Assembly: GCA_037367405.1 (NCBI GenBank) | Contig: JAZKJV010003275.1 | Location: 1 to 64,000 of the forward strand | Direction: 5' to 3' | From: Ottelia alismoides | Taxonomy: Eukaryota > Streptophyta > Magnoliopsida > Alismatales > Hydrocharitaceae | Length of the DNA: 64,000 bases | Shown here: in pieces, positions 45,367 through 57,549 of the stretch | How the letters are laid out: each line of letters opens with the position of its first letter | Position numbering within the stretch: position 1 is the stretch's first letter | Notes under the pieces: generated by a model | Seen by the model: only the letters and a program-made list of their open reading frames with translations | Database searches by the model: none | Told to the model about the DNA's origin: nothing | Translations under genes and position numbers: made by a program

Positions 45367-47689
45367 ATACACATCTATATATTGTTATTACATATATACA
45401 TACATGAGTATGCATATGCTTATGTATATGTGTGTGTGTATAGGAATATGTGTGTTAATGCATGAATATATATGTGTGTATAATCCTGATAGTTATATAC
45501 TAAATATTAAATATTCATAAATAGATAAAAATTATGAGCAATAAAATCTAGTAGTGAAGAACATATGTTTAATATTTATATTTGCTATCCCTACTCCACC
45601 TTTGTTTCTATATTCTTATATTCCACATCCCACCTTTTCCGTTCTCCTTTTCATTAAACATCCATAAATGTTAGAGGAGACAGTTGGTGCTCCCCCTCCT
45701 TGCATGTGAAACAATAGCTGTATTATGTTGAGTTCATCTTTAACATTATCCCCCATTTCCTTCTTATTATGAGGGTTATCTTTGTAGATATTCATCATAA
45801 TGTGAGTTATCGATAAGATTTTTTCACCAGTGTAGGGTTGTTCTTTTGTATATTGAATGTCACGTGAGGTTCGTGGCTTAGGTTTTTAGATATTGATGAT
45901 CATGTATTGTTTAAAATAATAAGATTATTATTTTTATCAATCTTCTTCAGTAGCTTGATTTTGCCTTGCTTAAGCATGTAAATGTAATCATAATATATTC
46001 GTTTTTTGTCAATAATATTATATTTTTTAATGAGAATAATTATATTTAATTTATATATTTCTTACATTACAGAAAAATAAATTCAGATTGTTAAGGATGT
46101 AGACTAACTACGAAAATTATATATAATTATGCATTATATATTATTTGATGGACATTTTCCTTGATGCTTGATCACACAAGGCATGTTGCGCTATGGGTCG
46201 GGCCTGCCCTGGCTTGTTGTGCTTCGGAATCAAAGAGCGGTATATTGGAGACCAATGCTTCGTAAATCAAACTCTCTTTAATATATCTTATTTCTCTATA
46301 TTAAGAAAATATAGTTATAAAATACCGTCTTTTAAATTACAAGATTATAGGGATTTTTTACATGCTTGTGCTTCTCCGATTTTTTGCAGTTACATTATAC
46401 CCCTACCTTTTTGCAATAACGTGTGTGCTCTCCTACCTTCGTGCATTGTTAACAAATGTACATTTCCTTTAGTTGATTATCTATTAAAATGTATTAAACC
46501 ATGATTTATTTAAGTAAATATTTGATTAAGGAAAACTATACGATGATATGCTTGATATTATGCTCAACGAAGACCAAAACATGTTGTCTATCACCAACAA
46601 CAAGGAAATATGTATTGCATCTCTCTTCATAAGGAAAGGAGAGACCACCTTATACTAGACGAGGAGGAAGAGTGGTACGAAGGAAGGAAGATGCGGAGGA
46701 AGAAGTAGGATGAAGACTAGATAACTACCTTTGTACACCTCTTTATTCTTAACCTTCATAATTGTATATGCTCTCCTAAGACATCATCTCTCATGACCAT
46801 AATCAGATCTTCTGGTTTATATCTTCTTTTTTTTTCAATAGTGATGTTTTCCATATATAATTACGAAATAAGTTATTACAATTATCATTAACTAAATCCA
46901 AAATGAGAGAAGTGTGAAAATTTTATTTTTATCTTGATCGAGATAGAGTTGGGGAAAATTTTGGCACATTTATAAAAGATATTAATGTGTATTTTTGTTG
47001 CCAGTACCGTATATACTTTAGATATTTTATTCAAAATAATAATACAATAATACGTCTACAAAATGATATTAGATAATGCAAACATACAGTTATTCGTCTT
47101 GTAATAACTGTTAGTTATTTGCTTCATCTCCACATTTATTTTAAAAATGGTGCATATATACTGCAGTCGCTTGTTGGTATACTTGTTTATAGGACTGATG
47201 GACGTGGATACGTATTTTTATTTTTTAGATATGGATACGGGTTACGTTTTAGTGGATACATATACAGACATGGATATGTATTTTTATTTTTTTTTTTTTG
47301 CGAATACATATACCCATAATATTTTCAATTTTTCAGGATATGAATACAAATATGATAACAAAATATTCTAACAGATACATACATGGATATATCAAATATA
47401 TCAATGTTATGGAAAAAAATCAAAGTAGTTCTATTTAAATTTAACTATTGATTCTTTATACGAAATATATTAATTATATGAAAAAATAAGTTGAATGATA
47501 CCGATTATTTTTTCTACTAATGAGATATATCAAAAGAATATTATTTTATTTCTATTCTTTTACCTTTTTAAGAAACAGATGTATCTAATAATAAATATTT
47601 CAATTCCTGATATAAATCAATCAATGAAATGAAAAAAACTTTTTCATTTTCATTTCATTGTTAATTTCATTTTTAATTTCATTATTGTG
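45367..47689. other. AT-rich interval with no recognised gene
   Basis: Frames at 46193-46504 and 47119-47371 show no domain. At 47190-47400 there are repeated GGATACG/GATATGGATA words that may be an old transposon end. Confidence 0.3.
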
Positions 47690-48120
47690 ATGATTTCATT
47701 CGAGTGTAATTCCTTTCTCCCCATCTCCCTCTCCCCCATCTTCCACCACGCCGCTTCCTCTCGTTCCGACTCCTCAGCCACCCGCGCCGACCACCCCCGT
47801 GCCGCCTCTCGGCCCCTGTACCGCCATCCTTCCTCCACCTTCGACACCGCCACCGCCTCCCTCTCGCCCTCACTCCTCCGACGCCATCTCCCCCCTCGCC
47901 ACTACCCGCACCACCAGCCCTGCCCCTCCCCCTTCTCCCACGCCGCCGCTCCGTTTTTTTCCTCTCGCGCAACCTCTCCGCCGCTGAACCAGTCCCTGCC
48001 GGCCGCACCTTCTGGCGTTTGCCTGCTCCGACCCGCCATCACGTCAGCCGCCTGCACTTGCCCTCTCTTCACCACCAGCGACTCGCAATTAGGTCTGCAA
48101 TTCTCCCCCTGCTTGAAGTG
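47690..48120 (+). other. CT-rich, gene-like block; possible distal 5' exon of the WDR91 homolog
   Basis: The plus strand is rich in CTCC, CCGCC and CACC, like plant 5' leaders, and ends in a good donor (GAAGTG/GTACGTG, intron from 48121). A 147-codon frame runs through it but is only Ser/Pro/Arg-rich low complexity with no domain. The next likely acceptor on this strand in a gene context is TTGTTGCAG/GTCTTT at 57488, just before the WDR91 start codon; if the two are joined, the leader intron is about 9.4 kb and filled with transposons. This link is inference. Confidence 0.35.
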
Positions 48121-48589
48121 GTACGTGTGATCCACGCCTTCTTCGTTTAAATCCCTCTGCTGTGATCTGTTCTACACATTTTGGGTTGGAAAGGAATTTA
48201 CATTCCATGATCCGCAAGTATTCACGATAAATAATCCTAGAATTCGTCAACTATTTCGGTTGGAATCCTACCGTGGTTAAGCAGTAATTTCGTTCCCATT
48301 TTTTTCACTGTTCCATGCCATTTAATATTGCCTGTCGGTCTTTTATTTTCCCTGGATTCAACAGAAGTCGAATTTTCATTTGATCTTTTTTTTCCAGTTA
48401 TGGTAATTTCCTGCATTCATTAGTCATTCGTCCAGTACTGCTGTGTTAAACGTTGTGCTGATCATAGTTATAACGCTTAATGCGGATTATGCCTAGTTGA
48501 CATCAGTCTCATCACCCTTGTACGTAGACTGCATCCAATCGCATTGTCGCATCGATTTGCACGTAGATTGCATCAACGTGGCTCAAGAT
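48121..48589. other. Interval with no recognised feature
   Basis: Possible start of a leader intron; no repeat or gene identified. Confidence 0.3.
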
Positions 48590-49975
48590 AATCATGCTAA
48601 GTCGACGTTTGTGCCTTTTGGTCTTTCAATGGAGGATGTGGCTAGCTTTGGGGGCTGCGTAAGGTACGCCCCCTACATCCCTACTCATTACTTATTTGGG
48701 TATTCTTTTGACTCGTGGTAGGTTCTGGGATGTTGAATGGTTTCCTTCGGTGGATAAGCTGGAAAAGAAGTTGGCTAGCGGGAAGGCCGGCTGCGTTTCT
48801 AGTTGTGGTCATCTTGAGTTACTCAAGGCAATATTGTTTGTCATTCCTATATTTTACTCTCATTATGAGGTTGTTGCATGCGGGTATTCGTGCTTGTCTT
48901 GAGTCTATTATGAGGCAATTCTTTTGGGTTGGTTTCGAGAATTTTTGGACGTACCTTGCGTGGTGTGCAATGTGGTAACAAAGCAAGTTGATCATAGATG
49001 TTTGGGTGTCCTGTGCCTAAAGGACATGGACATTGCCCTTCTGGCTAAATAAGTTGTTAGAATCTGAGGATGAAGGCTCGGTCCACTCAGCTGTATGGTG
49101 ACTCGTGGTAGGTCATGTATGGGGTGACCTCCTCTTTGTCTCATCTGATATATTATAGGCTCTTTATCTACTTTTTGGAGAGGGATTTGTATGATCTGTG
49201 TGAACTCTCTTTTTCCATGGGTCCGATTTTTGGAAATGATGAAGGCTTATGTTTCTGATAGGATAACTGGATAAAGAATGACGTTCTCTGCGATCTCTTT
49301 CCTCGTATCTTTGGTCTGGCTGTTGATCAGGATCTATGTAGCTAGGGCGTGGTTTAATGGGTTCTAAACCATGCTTTCTTTCTGTGTTTCTTGTCGCACC
49401 AAAGGACGACTAACTTCTTGAGAATTTCGGAGGATCTTGCCAGTGTTGAGGGCCTAGAACACGAGCTGGAGATGGTTGGATGGAAATTTCTCAGTAAATA
49501 AAACTTACAGGGAGATCTTGGCTTCGACAGTCTTTGACCCTGCAATATGTGCACTGGACTGCAAAATGATTTGGAACTAGAAGGCCCCTTGTGAATACAT
49601 GATTTTCTTTGGTTAATCTGATGGGATGGATTATCAGAGAAGAATTAAGACCCAAAATAATTCTTGTTAGTGACACCTCTTATTCTGGATGTTCTGCGAA
49701 CAGGGATGATGTGATAACATTTTTCTCACTTGTGGAGACTCCAAATCTGTATGGGAATTGGTGGCTATTCCTGGCATGGTATTTAATGGTGCCTTATAGT
49801 TTTGGGCATCAATTGGTGCACCCACCTGGTCTGGTTGTTACAATAGAAACATGGCTCTCCTCTTTGTTTGGGCACTTTGATTGGCAAGAATGGAGACTCT
49901 CTTTAAATCTTGGTGCTTATCGTGGTATTTGATAAATATAAGTTTGAGTTTGCATTTTTTCAATGTACGCCCTTA
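48590..49975 (+). mobile_element. L1-type LINE remnant, 3' part of ORF2
   Basis: Shifted frames read like the end of a plant L1 ORF2. One is the region after the RT (DKLEKKLASGKAGCVSS, then LKAILFVIPIFY and QFFWVGFENFWTYLAW). The other is the zf-RVT zinc module (WNWKAPCEYMIFF, LRPKIILVSD, then SANRDDVI and FLTCGDSKSVWEL in another frame). The order is correct on the plus strand. Endonuclease and catalytic RT are missing and there are many stops. Not expressed as a protein. Confidence 0.75.
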
Positions 49976-50473
49976 TTACTTTCAAAAAATTAACATGGTC
50001 ATTTTACACTCAACACATTCTCTTCCACTGCAAATGCACAATCAGGAATGTGCGCAGTGGTCTGGCATGCAAGTGAGTGCTGGATTGTTTTGATAAGGTG
50101 CACGCATTAAATTTTACACCTATTTGTTTTACCTATAATATTACTAATGAAAAACTAATGGATCAAATAATGCAGAAATGTGTGGAAGGAACAAAAAAGA
50201 ATTCACTATTTTTAAAGCACGGAAACATCTGGCATTCATTGGTAGTTTGGTGGGTATATATATTATTATCCAACAGTTCATTTAAATAATTCCGTACTTG
50301 ATAACATTTCGATTTATAGTTTAAAAAAACAATTCAATTTATATTCGTAAATCTTTATTCGATCCTATTGATATTGGATCATTATTCGATCCATATTCAT
50401 AATCGCTCATTATTCGATATGATTCAATCTATATTTGTATTTGATAAATATTCTATCCGAATTCATATTCGAT
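49976..50473. other. Interval between LINEs
   Basis: AT-rich, with repeated TATTCGAT words at 50330-50470. Similar words flank the other RTE element near 56900-57000. Confidence 0.3.
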
Positions 50474-51468
50474 TACAACAATAACAATAAAGCCTTTTCC
50501 CACAATTAAGTAAGGTCGGTTACATGAATATTTTGCCTCCAATCAAATTTATTTTAGGTCATTCTTGAGTTTAAATCCAAATAACTAAGTTCCCTTCAAA
50601 TAATATCATTCAAACACTTCTTGGGCCTTCCTCGCCCTCTCTTAGCTGGATCAACATCCCAAATCTTGCATCTTCTAACTTGTGCATCAACCAATCTCTG
50701 TTGCAAATGGCCAAATTACCTTAAGTGGTTTTCTTTCATCTTATTCTCTACCAGAGTTACATCAACTTTCCTTCTGATCGCATCATTCCAAATCCGATCT
50801 TTTCGTATATGACCACACATCCACCTTAGCATTTTTATTTTTGCTACCGTCATTATCTACACATTTCGGTTCACATGCCACTATTTTGATCCATAGAGCA
50901 CATCAGGTCTCATGACTAGTTTGTAATACTTTCATTTGATTTTCAAAGGGATTTTCTTATCACAAAGAACAGTAGAGGCTCCTCTCCACTTTAGCAAACC
51001 TGCATTTATTTTATGAGTAACATCTCCATCAATTGCCTCATCCTGTTGCAAACTCGATTTCAAGTATCTAAAAGATCTTTCTTCTGAATGTTATCGTCTC
51101 CAATCTTCACCTAGAGCCATTCATCATTGTTTCCATCAAATGTGCACTCCGTATATTCAGTCTTAGACCTACTTATACGAAATCCTTTAGTCTCTAAGAC
51201 ATGTTTCTAAACCTCTAGCTTCTCATTTACTCCATCTCTTATCTCATCAATCAACATATATCATCGGCGAACAACATACACCAAGGTATCTCATCCTGAA
51301 TGTGACTAGTCGACTCGTTCATAATCAAAGTAGAAAGGAGTGGACTCAAAACGGAACCTTGATACAGACCGATGATGATGTTAAAATAGCCAGTCTCCCC
51401 AAATTGGATCCTTACAAAAGATGAAGCTCCATGATACATATCCTGTATAGGTTAATGTATAGGGCATG

Positions 51469-51971
51469 CACTTGTCTTTTCTCCAAAACTCTTCATAATA
51501 TCTCCCTTGGGACTGAATCATAAGCCTTCTCCAAATCAATAAAAATCACATGGAGGTTCTTCTTTTTAGCTCTATAAAACTCCATTGTTTTCCTCAATAA
51601 GTGGACGGCTTTAATAATTGAGTGAAATGACATGAATTGAAATTGATTTTCAGTTACTTTGAAAACTTACCGCAGCCTTCTTTTGATCACGCATTCCCAA
51701 CTTTTCATAGTATGACTCACCTACTTGTCTCTTCTCCAAAAGTCTCCACAATATCTCCCTTGGGACTGAATCATAAGCCTTCTCCAAATCAATAAAAATC
51801 ATATGGAGGTTCTTCTTTTTGCTCTATAAAACTCCATTGTTTTCCTCAATAAGTGGACTGCTTCAATAATTGTTTGAAATGACATGAATCGAAACTGATT
51901 TTCAGTTACTTTGAAAACTTACCCCAACCTTCTTTTGATCACACATTCCCAACTTTGTATAGTATGGCTCA
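51469..51971 (-). repeat. 250-bp tandem duplication inside the RTE element
   Basis: 51469-51720 and 51724-51971 are direct copies: both contain CTCCCTTGGGACTGAATCAT, AAACTCCATTGTTTTCCTCA and GATTTTCAGTTACTTTG, with about 90 percent identity by eye. They cover the RT segment encoding LEKAYDSVP-like sequence, so that domain is present twice, a change that would inactivate the element. Confidence 0.9.
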
Positions 51972-53583
51972 CCAATTTAATATCTCTGTAATTCAAATAA
52001 TTTTGAATGTATCCTTTATTCTTTTAAAGAGGCACCCCTATGCTTCTCATTCATTCTTCATGCATTTTCTTTCTTCGTCAAATCACATTAAATAAATTTG
52101 TGAGCCAAGTCCAATCCCGTTCATCTAGAACTTTGTAAACTTCTATAGGAATGACATCATGTCCTACCCCTTTCGTGAGTTTCATAATCTTTAAAGCCTC
52201 ATCTACTTCCTTTGTATTTCTCTATAACTTCCATGATTCAGATAACATTCACTACCAGCAAGATCTCCGAAAGTAATATCTTTATTCCCTTCCCAGCTTC
52301 GTTAATGAAAAACTTATGGAAATACTACTTCCATCTAGTCTCTATATCTGTTTGAGTAACAAGCACATGCCCTTTCTCATCCTTGATGCATCTCACTTAA
52401 GAAAGCTCTTTGTTATTTCTTTCTCTTGCTTTGGCCAATCTGAATATATCCTTCTGTCCCTTTTTCGATTCAAGTTTTTTGTACAAAACTTCATAAACTT
52501 TTGACTTGGCTTCACTTACAACCTTCTTTGCTTTCTTCTTCACTATTTTGTAGTTTGTTACAATTTCTTATGTTCTATCCTTATACACAACTTTAAAGCA
52601 AGCTATTTTAAGCTTCTTTAGCATCCTTTTACTCCACCACCAAGCCTCCTTTTGGTCCGGAACTCCTCTTTTAGACCTGCATAGAGTCTCTTTGGCTATC
52701 ATTCAGATACAAGATGCTATCGCCTCCCACATCTCGTTTGCACTTCCGTTACAATCCCAAGATAAGTCTTCTAAAACCTTCTCCTTGAAGCTTGATTGCT
52801 TCAATTGAAGATTTTGTCATTTAGTTCTAATGATCTTGGGAATCATCCTCTTCTTTGACAATCATTAATTTACACATTTATGCCTAGCATGCAATGTTGA
52901 GACGTCAAGCTCTCTCCCATGATTACTTTGCAGTCTCTGCAACACAACCGATCTCTTCTCCTCGTCTCAAAGTAATATGTCTATGTTTTAGTTGGGTCAC
53001 TCTTATAAGTAATTAAATACTCCTCCCTCTTCTTGAAGAGCGTATTTGCTATGAAAAATTCATAAGTCATTATAAAATCCAGGATGATTTTTCCCTCTTC
53101 ATTTCTATTCCCGAAGCCATGACCTTCATGACACTAGCACATCCTGAAGCATCCTTTCTCATATATCCGTTAAGATCTCCACATAGGCAAATCATCTCTC
53201 TTTGCAGGATTCATTGCATAATCTTATCTAAATGCTCCCAAAAAGCTTGTTCAATCCTTTCCTCTAAATCAACTTGTTGCACATAAACTGAGATTATATT
53301 CATAACTTCTCCATGCACCAATTTTAGCAAAATAATCCGATCATCAAATCTTTGCATCTCAACCATTTATCCTTCAAATCCTTATGAACACCCACTCCAA
53401 CCCCATATCTACCATCTCTTTACATGAATATCATAATTTAAAGCATGTCTTCTCCATCTCCCTTGCTTTCTCTCCAACCCATTTTTTATCTTGGAGATAT
53501 AGTATCTAAATCTTACTTCTTTCCATCGTATCAACTATCTGCATCTATTTGCGAGTCAAAATTGCGATATTCCAACTACCTAT

Positions 53584-54590
53584 CAAGGTTCAGTTTGTTG
53601 GTATGCGGTATTCATTCGGTCATGCCTGAAGCGAGTAAGCGGGCAAGCTGAAGTATATGCGGATTATGCGGTTTCTATTATTTTAATAAAAAATAATTAC
53701 AAATATAATAATAAATTCATATACTAAATATTAGGTTTCCAAAAAACATAACATGTAAGTAATATGAAGTGAATATTCTTTGTACAATTTGATTTCAACC
53801 AAAGGTCTCAAAATCTATAGTACTCTTTTGCTGAAAATTCTCACAAAAACCACTAGCATAACAATATTTTTTAAATTCAAACTAGCATGTCAGTATATCA
53901 TCACATCTCTTGCTAATTATTCGCAAGAAACAAAAAGTATAACCCATTAAAAAATAAATTTTGATAAATATAATACAAGTTTATACAATAGATTTAAAAG
54001 TTAAAACTCAATAACAAAGAAAAAAAGTGGTTGCAAAGAATCGGAGAGTACCTGGTGGCTGTTGGAGGCGGAGATCCAGTGAAGGAGGAGGAACACGTCC
54101 TGCCTAAGGATGGCAGAGGTCTTGACCAATGGTTAATAAAGGTGTTGCGGCTGAAGGGAAGGATGAGTGCTTTCTCGAGGGAAGGCGGAGGTGCAGGCTC
54201 TCGCGCCACCCATGGAAGGCGAGGAGCATCAACTCGAGCCTCGAGAGATGGTGGAGGAGTTGTCGTATCGCCCTAGGAAGGAGGAGGAGTGTGCCACCTA
54301 GGGCTTGGATGAGAAAAATCGGGAGGCAGAGGATCGCGAGAGGGTTTGCAAGTTGGAGGAGAGAAGTCGGGGAGGCAGAGGATCGTGAGGGTGTGGTTTA
54401 TTTAGGGTTTTACTTGAAATAAAATGGGGGGATCTCTAATACACATGCGGTCGCATATGCGGTCGCATGTGCGGCATACTCGGACTGCATATGCCATTTG
54501 AGCGCATATTGAATACTCAGTGCGTTAGGGGGCCCGAGTACGCATATGCAGCCGCATATGCGGCCACCTGCGCCACCTTTCTGAACATTG
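53584..54590. mobile_element. Non-autonomous hAT element with GCATATGCGG repeats, inserted in the RTE
   Basis: The termini CAAGGTTCAG (left) and CTGAACATTG (right) are inverted repeats, flanked by CTACCTAT (53576-53583) and ATACCTAT (54591-54598), 7 of 8 matching, as for an aged hAT target duplication. RTE sequence resumes after the right flank. The right subterminal zone (54440-54570) is packed with GCATATGCGG and CGCATATGC words; the left has TATGCGG and GATTATGCGG. The interior has only short frames (54031-54422) without a transposase domain. Confidence 0.82.
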
Positions 54591-54932
54591 ATACCTATTA
54601 TCAACTTCTTTTACATCCTCTTTTGGACTAACTTCTGTTCTCACATGCACCATCATGCGAGAACCTTTGCAAATTTTGGACTGCATCCGGGCACCAATCC
54701 AACAGAGCTAACTTATTTACCTGCATGTGTTCCTCATGCGAGAGCCTTTGCAAAATTTTAACTACATTCGGACAGCGATGCATCGATCCTTGCCAATTTC
54801 TCATTGCATTGAGACGATGCAACGCATCGCTAGTAGGGAACGCCCTAACGAAAACTAAATGTTTGCTTAAATCCATATTGAAAATATTTGACTTTCTTGA
54901 GGCAAATCCCTAATTAATATTTTGTAAAAAAG

Positions 54933-55301
54933 TGGAAAGGGAGCCTACTTCATGAAGTAGGTAACCTTACCTACTCCATGCCCATTTTGTCACTTTTTTT
55001 GGAAAATAACACAATGTATTTTCATATATGTATCCCTCTAATATGCCATTCCAATTCGTCAGAAACATAGACTCATATGCCCTCCATACAGTTAATGTCG
55101 ATTACAACAGTTCTAAAACCGTTAAAATTACATGTTCTATGTGGAGGGCATATGAGTCCCTGTTTTTGACGAAATTGGAATGACATATCAGATGGATATA
55201 GGATGAAAATACATGGTGCTATTTAAAAAAAGAAAAAATGGCGAAAAATGGGCATGGAGTAAGTAAGGCTACCTACTTCATGAAGTAGGCTCCCTTTTCT
55301 C
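54933..55301. mobile_element. Hairpin MITE, GAAGTAGG-end type (copy 3)
   Basis: The ends GTGGAAAGGGAGCCTACTTC and GAAGTAGGCTCCCTTTTCTC are inverted repeats, with ATGAAGTAGGTAA and TACTCCATGCCCATTTT continuing inward. The core CAGAAACATAGACTCATATG and its complement are more diverged than in other copies. Flanks TGTAAAAAA and TTGTAAAAA fit a 9-bp duplication with one slipped A. Confidence 0.85.
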
Positions 55302-55310
55302 TTGTAAAAA

Positions 55311-56885
55311 TACTATTTAAGAATTTGTCCCCGAATGTTTTACGCTGGTTGTCGGCTAGCTAACGCTTCCCTCCTCAATTTACCCGGGTTTGGGACCGGT
55401 CGTGAATCGTACATGCTATAGACGAATACAAAGAAAAGAAGTAGAGGAGGCTTTGAAGGTTATGAGACGTGGGAAAGGTGTTGGACCGGATGACATCCCT
55501 GTAGAAGTATGGAAAGTTTTAGGTGAGCGTGGTTTGACTTGGCTTACGAATCTATTCAATGTTATTTGGTGAAGCAAGAAAATGCCTGAAGATTGGAGGA
55601 GTATCGTGGTGCCTCTTTATATAAGAACAAAGGAGACATTCAAAATTGTTCAAATTACTGGGAACGTGTGATCGAAAGAAGGTTGAGGCAAGTTTCCCAA
55701 GTAAAAGAAAACCAATTCGGATTCATGCCAGGTCGCTCAACTATTGAAGTTATCCATTTGCTAAGGAGACCAATGGAGATTTATAGAGCTAAAAGGAAGA
55801 ATCTCCATATGATCTTTATTGATTTGGAGAAGGCTTATGATTCCGTCCCGTGGAGAGTTTTGGAGAAAAGACAAGTACCTGTCCTATACATTAATCTCAT
55901 AAAGGATATGTATGATAGGGCTTTATCTTGTGTAAGGACCCCGACGGGGAAGACTGACTATTTTGATATCAACATTGGTTTACATCAAGGTTCAGCTTTG
56001 AGTCCATTTCTTTTTACTTTGATTATGGATGAGTTGACAAGTCACATTCAGGATGAGTTACCTTGGTGTATGTTATTTGCTGATGATATTGTGTTGATTG
56101 ACGAGACTAGAGATGGAGTAAATGAGAAGCTTGAGGTTTGGAGACATGCATTGGAGACTAAAGGTTTTCGTATAAGTAGGGCTAAGACGGAATATATGGA
56201 ATGCACCTTTGATGGAAGCAATGGTGAAGGAATCGAGGTGAAGATTGGTGACGATAACATTCAGAAGAGAGATTCTTTTAGATATCTGGGATCTATTTTG
56301 CAACATGATGGGGAAATAGATGGAGATGTTACTAATAGAATAAATGCAGGCTGGCTAAAGTGGAGAGGAGCCTCCGTTGTTCTCCGTGATAAGAAAAATC
56401 CCTTTAAAAATTAAAGGAAAGTTTTACAAAGCAGCCGTGAGACATGCTATGCTTTATGGTTCTGAATGTTGGCCTGTGAACCATAGACATGTGCAGAGAA
56501 TGGCTGTAGCAGAAATGAAAATGCTAAGATGGATGTGTGGACATACATGTAAAGATCGGATTCGGAATGATGCAATCAGAAAGAAAGTTGGTGTAGCTCC
56601 GATCGAGGATAAGATGTGAGAAAACCGCTTAAGATGGTATGGTCATTTGCAAAGAAGGTCAACTGATGCACTGGTTAGGAGATGCGAGTGTTGGGATGTT
56701 GAGCCGGCTAAGAGAGGGCGAGGACGGCCCAAGAAGTGTTGGAAAGAGACTATACGAAGGGATCTTAGTTTTTTGGATATAAGTCCGAGATTGACCCAAG
56801 ATAGATCTGAATGGAGGCGAAGAATCCATGTAGCCGACCCTACTTAATTGTGGGAAAAGGCTTTGTTGTTGTTGTTGTTTTATTG
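55311..56885 (+). mobile_element. RTE-clade LINE, 5'-deleted copy with a long reverse transcriptase frame
   Basis: Frames 55390-55572, 55593-56414, 56377-56619 and the following piece to 56847 read in order through an RTE reverse transcriptase. Motifs are GKGVGPDDIPVEVWK, ENQFGFMPGRST, FIDLEKAYDSVP, the LHQGSALSPFLFTL turn and the catalytic FADDI. Next come RYLGSILQHDG, a MLYGSECWPV segment and the C-terminal [10 protein letters not shown]. It ends in a (TTG)n tail at 56861-56880. The endonuclease is absent. At least two frameshifts and one stop separate the pieces, so no complete protein is possible. The 273-codon central frame shows it is younger than the minus-strand copy. Confidence 0.9.
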
Positions 56886-57487
56886 TTGTATTCGATTATT
56901 CAAGAAATTCCATATGCGGCCAGTATACCTATCCATATTCGTAGTCATTATTAGATGAAGTGAATATGGATATGCAAAATAGCCATACTCGAACCGTATC
57001 TGATATGGTTTCATCTCCATTTGCAGGCAGTTCCCTCCAATCGATTCGTCACCTCACCCCTCCATCTCTCTAATTCGCTCATTCTGTCGTTGCTTAGTTC
57101 ACCCAATTTGATCATCTCATTGTTTCACATACATGTTACCAAAGGTAAAGAAATGGTTAACTCGTCATTTTTTTTGTTTGAAAAATCCAAAACATGTGTC
57201 GAACATATACATGTTGTTCCCATGCATACTTCATCTTTGTTTGCTTTGAAAAAGTGTTATTGTTGAAAATTTACTCAATCTGTTTATAAGGTCCCATTTG
57301 AATTACATGTAATGGTTCAACATAATCCTTTTTTAGTATCAATGGATTATAGTGTTTGGATTGGCATGTAATATGTCATTCGAAATCGAGTCGGATTATT
57401 TCACAAGTTTGTTGGTTGGTTATGTCTAGATGCTTGCAAATTGCGATCTGTAGTATTCTTGTTATCTGCACAATTCCTTTGTTGCAG
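56886..57487 (+). other. Region directly upstream of the WDR91 coding exon
   Basis: 56890-57000 has the TATTCG/GGATATG words also seen near 50330-50470. After a possible acceptor ATTTGCAG/GCAG at about 57027 the sequence is CT-rich and could be leader. An acceptor TTGTTGCAG/GTCTTT at 57488 precedes the start codon by 62 nt. Confidence 0.35.
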
Positions 57488-57549
57488 GTCTTTCGCAGGC
57501 ATAGTTCTCATTAACCATTTTGTTCAGGTCCAGACTATAGGCTCCTCCG

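Larger units (their letters stand above)
50474..54900 (-). mobile_element. RTE-clade LINE, near full length but degenerate, interrupted by an hAT
   Basis: Read on the minus strand it ends at 50474 with the TTGTTATTGTTG tail and the conserved end GACC..ACTTAATTGTGGG also seen in the plus-strand copy at 56836-56857. The catalytic segment WCMLFADDI and a QGSVLSPLL-type motif are at about 51255-51370. Further 5', at about 52700-53570, scattered pieces resemble an AP-type endonuclease domain (for example a GVGVHKDLK-like stretch). Stops and shifts are frequent. The 5' part continues past an hAT insertion (53584-54590) to about 54900. The simple-repeat tail and domain set identify RTE rather than L1. 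Confidence 0.78.

Noticed and set aside
47682..48135. Plus- and minus-strand frames in the CT-rich block as protein genes
   Set aside because: Low-complexity Ser/Pro or Arg/Gly sequence in every frame; better explained as an untranslated leader.
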